This document shows positions 6,784 through 9,699 of a stretch of DNA of 9,699 nt, one piece after another. The position numbers and the translations under genes were made by a program. The notes below the pieces were generated by a model. The model saw only the letters and a list, made by a program, of their open reading frames with translations. It did not search any database and was not told the origin of the DNA. How positions within the stretch are numbered: position 1 is the stretch's first letter; each line of letters starts with the position of its first letter. Source of the stretch: an uncultured Alphaproteobacteria bacterium (GTDB lineage: Bacteria > Pseudomonadota > Alphaproteobacteria > CALKHQ01); contig CALKHQ010000326.1 of the NCBI GenBank assembly GCA_937988735.1, forward strand, positions 1-9,699, read 5' to 3'.

Positions 6784-7677
6784 CTACGCGGCGAGGAAAG
6801 CCTGCTCGCAGGACGGGGCGACGTCCTCGACGGTGGTGCGTCGCAAGTCGCGCGCGTAGCGCTCGTCGAACGGACGGGCGCGGTGCATCGTGCAGCGGTT
6901 GTCCCACATCACCAGGTCCCCCGCCGTCCAGCTGTGCCGGTAGACGAACTCGCGCTGGGTCGTGTGCTCGATCAGGTCGCGCAGCAGCACTCGGCCCTCC
7001 GGAACCGGCCAGTCCTCGATGTGGGAGGCATGCGACGCCAGGTACAGCGTACGGCGTCCCGACTCCGGCAGGTAGCGCACCAGGCGCTGCCGGACCGGCG
7101 GAAAGGCGGCCTCTTCCTCGGGCGAGTAGTCGTCGAAGCCGATCGACCGCCGGGAATGCATCAGGTGGTGGATGCAGACCAGGTCCTGGATCTCGGCCTT
7201 GGTCGCCTCGGGAAGCGCGTCATAGCCCGCCCGCAGGTCGGCGTATTCCGTCTCTCCGCCGTGTGGCGGCACGACATGGGCATAAAGCAGCGAGTATTTC
7301 GCGGGGGTCGGCTTGAACGAGCTGTCGGTGTGCCAGATGCGGTTGGCCAGCTCGTGCAGCCGGCGCCGGTCGGTGCGGGCCCGGGGCCTGTTGTCGGGAT
7401 CGAGGTTGGAGACGTCGCCGATCTCAAGCGAGGCAAGGCGCTGCTTCGCATCGGTGACGACCTTGGTGGAGGTTACCGCGATCTCAAGCGGCCCGAAGTT
7501 GCGGCTGAAGGCCAGGTGCTGCTCGTCGTCCAGCTGCTGGCCCGGAAAGACCAGGATCGCGTATTTCGCGATCGCTGCCGAAATCTCAGACAGCGCCTCC
7601 TTCTGCAACGGCTGTCCCAGATCGATCCCCGTCACCCTGGCCACGAACGATGGCGTGACCGGCTCTACCGTGAGCAT
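6784..7677 (-). CDS. TauD/TfdA-family 2-oxoglutarate- and Fe(II)-dependent dioxygenase
   Basis: Non-haem iron oxygenase of 297 residues that should oxidise its substrate while converting 2-oxoglutarate and O2 to succinate and CO2. The iron triad is visible: His116 and Asp118 in NRIWHTDSSF, and His265 in WDNRCTMHRARPF. Thr143 (GGETEYADLRAGYDALP) and the arginines of ARDLRRTTVED (about 276-280) bind 2-oxoglutarate. The triad spacing and flanking motifs resemble TfdA, the 2,4-dichlorophenoxyacetate dioxygenase, more than taurine dioxygenase TauD. This does not prove an aryloxyacetate substrate, since the family also takes sulfonates, sulfate esters and other acids. The ATG start at 7677 has AGGAG 6 nt upstream; starts further up (to 7743) would run into the operator-like site. 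It is the first gene after a palindromic site and leads into dctP1. Confidence 0.92.
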   Translation of the reverse strand: MLTVEPVTPSFVARVTGIDLGQPLQKEALSEISAAIAKYAILVFPGQQLDDEQHLAFSRNFGPLEIAVTSTKVVTDAKQRLASLEIGDVSNLDPDNRPRARTDRRRLHELANRIWHTDSSFKPTPAKYSLLYAHVVPPHGGETEYADLRAGYDALPEATKAEIQDLVCIHHLMHSRRSIGFDDYSPEEEAAFPPVRQRLVRYLPESGRRTLYLASHASHIEDWPVPEGRVLLRDLIEHTTQREFVYRHSWTAGDLVMWDNRCTMHRARPFDERYARDLRRTTVEDVAPSCEQAFLAA

Positions 7678-7700
7678 CCGATTCTCCTCGCTCCTCCGCT

Positions 7701-7722
7701 TGCCCGCCGTGGTGGGCGGGCA
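7701..7722 (-). promoter_or_regulatory. Hairpin in the dioxygenase gene leader
   Basis: A perfect 8-bp stem, TGCCCGCC (7701-7708) with GGCGGGCA (7715-7722), and a 6-nt loop lies between the operator-like site and the ribosome site of the dioxygenase gene. In RNA it would form a compact 5' leader hairpin that may stabilise the message or affect translation. It could also be an additional protein-binding dyad. No alternative pairing or U tract indicating attenuation was seen. Confidence 0.35.
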
Positions 7723-7724
7723 CA

Positions 7725-7747
7725 TAGTTAGTTTGCCTCCCAACTAT
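7725..7747. promoter_or_regulatory. Operator-like palindrome upstream of the dioxygenase gene
   Basis: The core at 7729-7746 is TAGTTTGCCTCCCAACTA, two 7-bp arms (6 of 7 complementary) around CCTC, inside a wider ATAGTT...AACTAT repeat (7724-7747). It matches the site at 5593-5615 at 19 of 23 positions. It is an AT-richer island in GC-rich DNA, 47 bp before the dioxygenase ATG, and overlaps the possible -10. Binding by the locus MarR regulator is the simplest reading, but it is inferred. Confidence 0.65.
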
Positions 7748-7774
7748 TTTGCACGGGGACACGGGCCAAAGCAA
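7746..7774 (-). promoter_or_regulatory. Possible sigma-70 promoter for the dioxygenase gene and dctP1
   Basis: On the - strand TTGCTT (7774-7769) and CAAAAT (7751-7746) are 17 bp apart, with three and four of six consensus positions respectively. The -10 abuts the palindrome, so a bound repressor would cover the start site. It lies in the 174-bp gap between the ABC ATPase stop and the dioxygenase start, which suggests that the ABC genes and the dioxygenase belong to separate transcription units. Confidence 0.4.
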
Positions 7775-7851
7775 GTGCGAGGCGGGGGCAGCCGGGTGCG
7801 GGGCGGCACGCGGCCCGGAGCGGAGCGCGATGACGGAAGGGGGAGGAGGCC

Positions 7852-8616
7852 TCAGCCCCCGACCATCAGCCGGACGATCTCGTCGCTGTCGATGTCGGCC
7901 TTGCGGCGCTCGCCGGCGACCTCGCCGCGGCGCAGGACCACGATGCGGTCGGCGACTTCCATGATGTCCATCAGGTTGTGCGAGATGAACAGCACCGCCA
8001 CGTTCTGCGCCTTCAGCCGCTTGATCAGCGCCATCACCTTGCGCTGCTCGGGCACGCCGAGTGCGGCGGTCGGCTCGTCCATGATCAGGATCTCGGCCTT
8101 CCAGTAGATCGCGCGCCCAATCGCCACCGCCTGTCGCTGGCCGCCCGAGAGCGTGCGCACCGGGCGGTCGAGGCGGCGGATGTCCATGTCCAGCGTCTCG
8201 ATCGCGTCGTGGGCGAGCGCCCGCATCCGCTTGCGGTCGAGCATCGGGATCAGCCCGAGGAACTTCGTCTTGAGCTCCCGGCCGAGGAACACGTTCTCGC
8301 CGACGTCGAGGTTGTCGGCAAGCGCAAGGTCCTGGTAGATCGTCTCGATCCCCATGTCGCGGGCCTCGCGCGGGTTCTCGAAGTGGCGCGGCACGCCCTT
8401 GTAGATGATCTCGCCCTCGGTCGGCCTGTGCACGCCCGAAATCGCCTTGATCAGCGTGGACTTGCCGGCGCCGTTGTCGCCGGCCAGCGCCACCACCTCT
8501 CCCGGGTAGAGGTCGAAGGAGACGTTGTTGAGGGCGGTGACGCCGCCGAACCGCTTGGTGAGGTTGCGGACGGAGAGCACCGGCTCGCGATGCCCGGCTT
8601 CTGCCTGCGCGCTCAT
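7852..8616 (-). CDS. Sugar-type ABC transporter ATP-binding protein, single domain (FrcA-like)
   Basis: Cytoplasmic ATPase that powers an ABC importer of the CUT2 (ribose/xylose/fructose) class, 254 residues. It shows Walker A at 46-54 (GDNGAGKST), a Q-loop at Gln95 (IYQDLALADNL), the signature LSGGQ at 156-160, Walker B ILIMDEP at 176-182, and the H-loop His213 (FISHN). It has one nucleotide-binding domain, unlike RbsA or XylG with two. The sequence style (FDLYPGE, TAALGV, GIETIYQ) fits FrcA-type single-domain ATPases. Its ATG overlaps the permease stop by one base (TGATG), with GAGGAAGG just upstream, so the two are translationally coupled. No sugar-binding protein gene is in the window; it may lie to the right. 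The transported compound is unknown. Confidence 0.95.
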   Translation of the reverse strand: MSAQAEAGHREPVLSVRNLTKRFGGVTALNNVSFDLYPGEVVALAGDNGAGKSTLIKAISGVHRPTEGEIIYKGVPRHFENPREARDMGIETIYQDLALADNLDVGENVFLGRELKTKFLGLIPMLDRKRMRALAHDAIETLDMDIRRLDRPVRTLSGGQRQAVAIGRAIYWKAEILIMDEPTAALGVPEQRKVMALIKRLKAQNVAVLFISHNLMDIMEVADRIVVLRRGEVAGERRKADIDSDEIVRLMVGG

Positions 8617-9653
8617 CAGCCTTCCTCGCTCGCGCGCTCGCCGGTCAGCCTGCTGCGCGACTGGTCGATCAGCACGGAAATGATGATGACCAGGCCGACC
8701 CCGATGAACTGGTAGAAGGGCGGCAGGTTGATGAAGACCAGCCCGTACTCGATCACCGCGATGATCAGCGCGCCGATCAGCGTCCCGATCAGGTTGCCCG
8801 ACCCGCCGAACAGGCTGGCCCCGCCGATGACGACCGCGGCGATGGCGTTGAGCAGCAGCGGCTCGCCCGCGTCGGGCGACCCGGCGGAGAAGCGGCCGGA
8901 GTAGATGATGCCGGCAACCCCGGCGAACACGGCGGCGAGGACATAGAGGTACAGCGTCTGCCGCTTCACCTTGACGCCGGCGCGCACCGCCGCCGCGCGG
9001 TTGCCGCCGATGGCGTAGGTGTACTGCCCGAAGCGGGTCTGGCGCAGCACGTAGTGCATGATCAGCAGCGCCACGATGGTGACGAGGATCGGGATCGGGA
9101 ACTCGCCGAACAGGCGGCCGTTGCCGAGCTCGAACAGCACGTCGTTGCGGACCGGGACCCGGGTGCCGTCGGCGAACAGGAAGCCGACGCCGCGGGCGAC
9201 GCCATACATGCCCAGCGTGCCGATGAACGGCGGCACCCGCAGCCAGGCGATCAGCACGCCGTTGATGGCGCCGATCACCGAACAGGCCAGCAGCGTGAGG
9301 ACGGCGGCGCCGACGAAGCCCAGGCCCATGCCCATCGCCGGCTCGAACAGGTTGCAGAACAGCGCCACCACCACTGCCGCGAAGCCGACGGTGTAGCCGA
9401 CCGAAAGGTCGATGCCGCCGGAGATGATGACGAAGGTCTGGCCCAGCGCCAGCAGCAGCGGCAGGACGGCGTAGATGCCGATCGAGCGCAGGTTGTGGGT
9501 GTTGAAGATGAAGGAGGTGCCGAGTTCGGCCTGCGCCCAGACCTCGAAGAACAGCAGCAGCAGGATCAGGAACAGCCACGACCAGGCGCCGGTCAGGAAC
9601 TCGACCAGCCGCGAGGGCCCTTGGGCATCGGTGGTGACGGCGGCGGTAGTCAG
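8616..9653 (-). CDS. CUT2-type sugar ABC transporter permease, probable CTG start
   Basis: Inner-membrane permease of the RbsC/XylH/FrcC family, partner of the ATPase that overlaps its stop. From the proposed start it is 345 residues, a normal length, with about nine or ten hydrophobic segments. The hallmark LLLALGQTFVIISGGIDLSVG is at about residues 66-86. The frame runs from an in-frame TGA at 9657-9659 to the stop at 8616, yet contains no ATG, GTG or TTG until a GTG at residue 94 (9374). Starting there would delete the first membrane segments and the hallmark motif. The CTG at 9653 follows GGAG by 9 nt and gives a plausible polar N-terminus (MTTAAVTTDAQGPSRLVEF). I therefore propose a CTG start; a sequencing error or another rare start remains possible. 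An upstream cistron could end in the TGA just before it. Confidence 0.88.
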   Translation of the reverse strand: MTTAAVTTDAQGPSRLVEFLTGAWSWLFLILLLLFFEVWAQAELGTSFIFNTHNLRSIGIYAVLPLLLALGQTFVIISGGIDLSVGYTVGFAAVVVALFCNLFEPAMGMGLGFVGAAVLTLLACSVIGAINGVLIAWLRVPPFIGTLGMYGVARGVGFLFADGTRVPVRNDVLFELGNGRLFGEFPIPILVTIVALLIMHYVLRQTRFGQYTYAIGGNRAAAVRAGVKVKRQTLYLYVLAAVFAGVAGIIYSGRFSAGSPDAGEPLLLNAIAAVVIGGASLFGGSGNLIGTLIGALIIAVIEYGLVFINLPPFYQFIGVGLVIIISVLIDQSRSRLTGERASEEG

Positions 9654-9699
9654 GGCTCAGGTCTCCGGCTGGGGGTGGCGTGAAAACGGGGCGCGGCAG

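Noticed and set aside
6784..7677. Calling the dioxygenase a 2,4-D-degrading TfdA
   Set aside because: Motifs place it near TfdA, but the family takes many acids and no chlorophenol genes are nearby. Only the family call is supported.
5959..7731. Long + strand open frame of 590 codons opposite dctP1 and the dioxygenase gene
   Set aside because: It crosses two real genes and their intergenic region, has low-complexity composition and no family motif. It is a shadow frame.
7775..7851. Terminator for the ABC genes in the GC-rich stretch after 7852
   Set aside because: Only short imperfect repeats are visible and no T tract on the - strand.
8617..9579. N-terminal extension of the ATPase frame to 9579
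   Set aside because: This part is an out-of-frame reading of the permease (Arg/Gly/Pro-rich). The ATPase has a good start at 8616 with a ribosome site and a one-base overlap with the permease stop.

Overview
The window is GC-rich chromosomal DNA, with G or C at most third codon positions. It probably comes from an alphaproteobacterium with a large transport and catabolic repertoire, perhaps in the Rhodospirillales or Rhizobiales. That placement is inferred from the odhB/sucB type, the TRAP and CUT2-type transporters and base composition, not from a marker gene. One core metabolic gene lies at the left edge on the + strand. Everything else, from about 1180 to the right edge, is on the - strand.

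Reading the + strand, the window opens inside the E2 subunit of 2-oxoglutarate dehydrogenase (sucB/odhB; its start lies outside). It ends 28 bp from a convergent MarR-type regulator. On the - strand, from right to left, the order is: a CUT2-type sugar ABC permease and its single-domain ATPase (9653-7852); a TfdA-like 2-oxoglutarate/Fe(II) dioxygenase (7677-6784); a TRAP solute-binding protein, dctP1 (6654-5677); a second paralogous binding protein, dctP2 (5464-4487); the small and large TRAP membrane subunits dctQ and dctM (4482-2608); an HpcH/HpaI class II aldolase (2588-1779); and the MarR regulator (1692-1180).

The dioxygenase, TRAP, aldolase and MarR genes look like one catabolic locus for an imported organic acid. 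The binding proteins capture it, DctQM carries it across the inner membrane, the dioxygenase oxidises it using 2-oxoglutarate, and the aldolase splits a hydroxy-oxo-acid intermediate. The substrate cannot be read from the sequence.

The most interesting non-coding signal is a pair of near-identical palindromic sites (19 of 23 bases the same), one upstream of the dioxygenase gene and one upstream of dctP2. Each overlaps a plausible promoter, so the locus appears to be two transcription units under one regulator, most simply the MarR protein at its end. Other points of note are an 11-bp-stem hairpin followed by two more inverted repeats between the dioxygenase gene and dctP1, two full-length binding proteins for one DctQM pair, and an ABC permease whose reading frame has no ATG, GTG or TTG upstream of an essential N-terminal region, which points to a CTG start or a sequence error.

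No tRNA, rRNA, CRISPR array, insertion sequence or att site was seen. No stretch longer than 300 bp lacks a gene.
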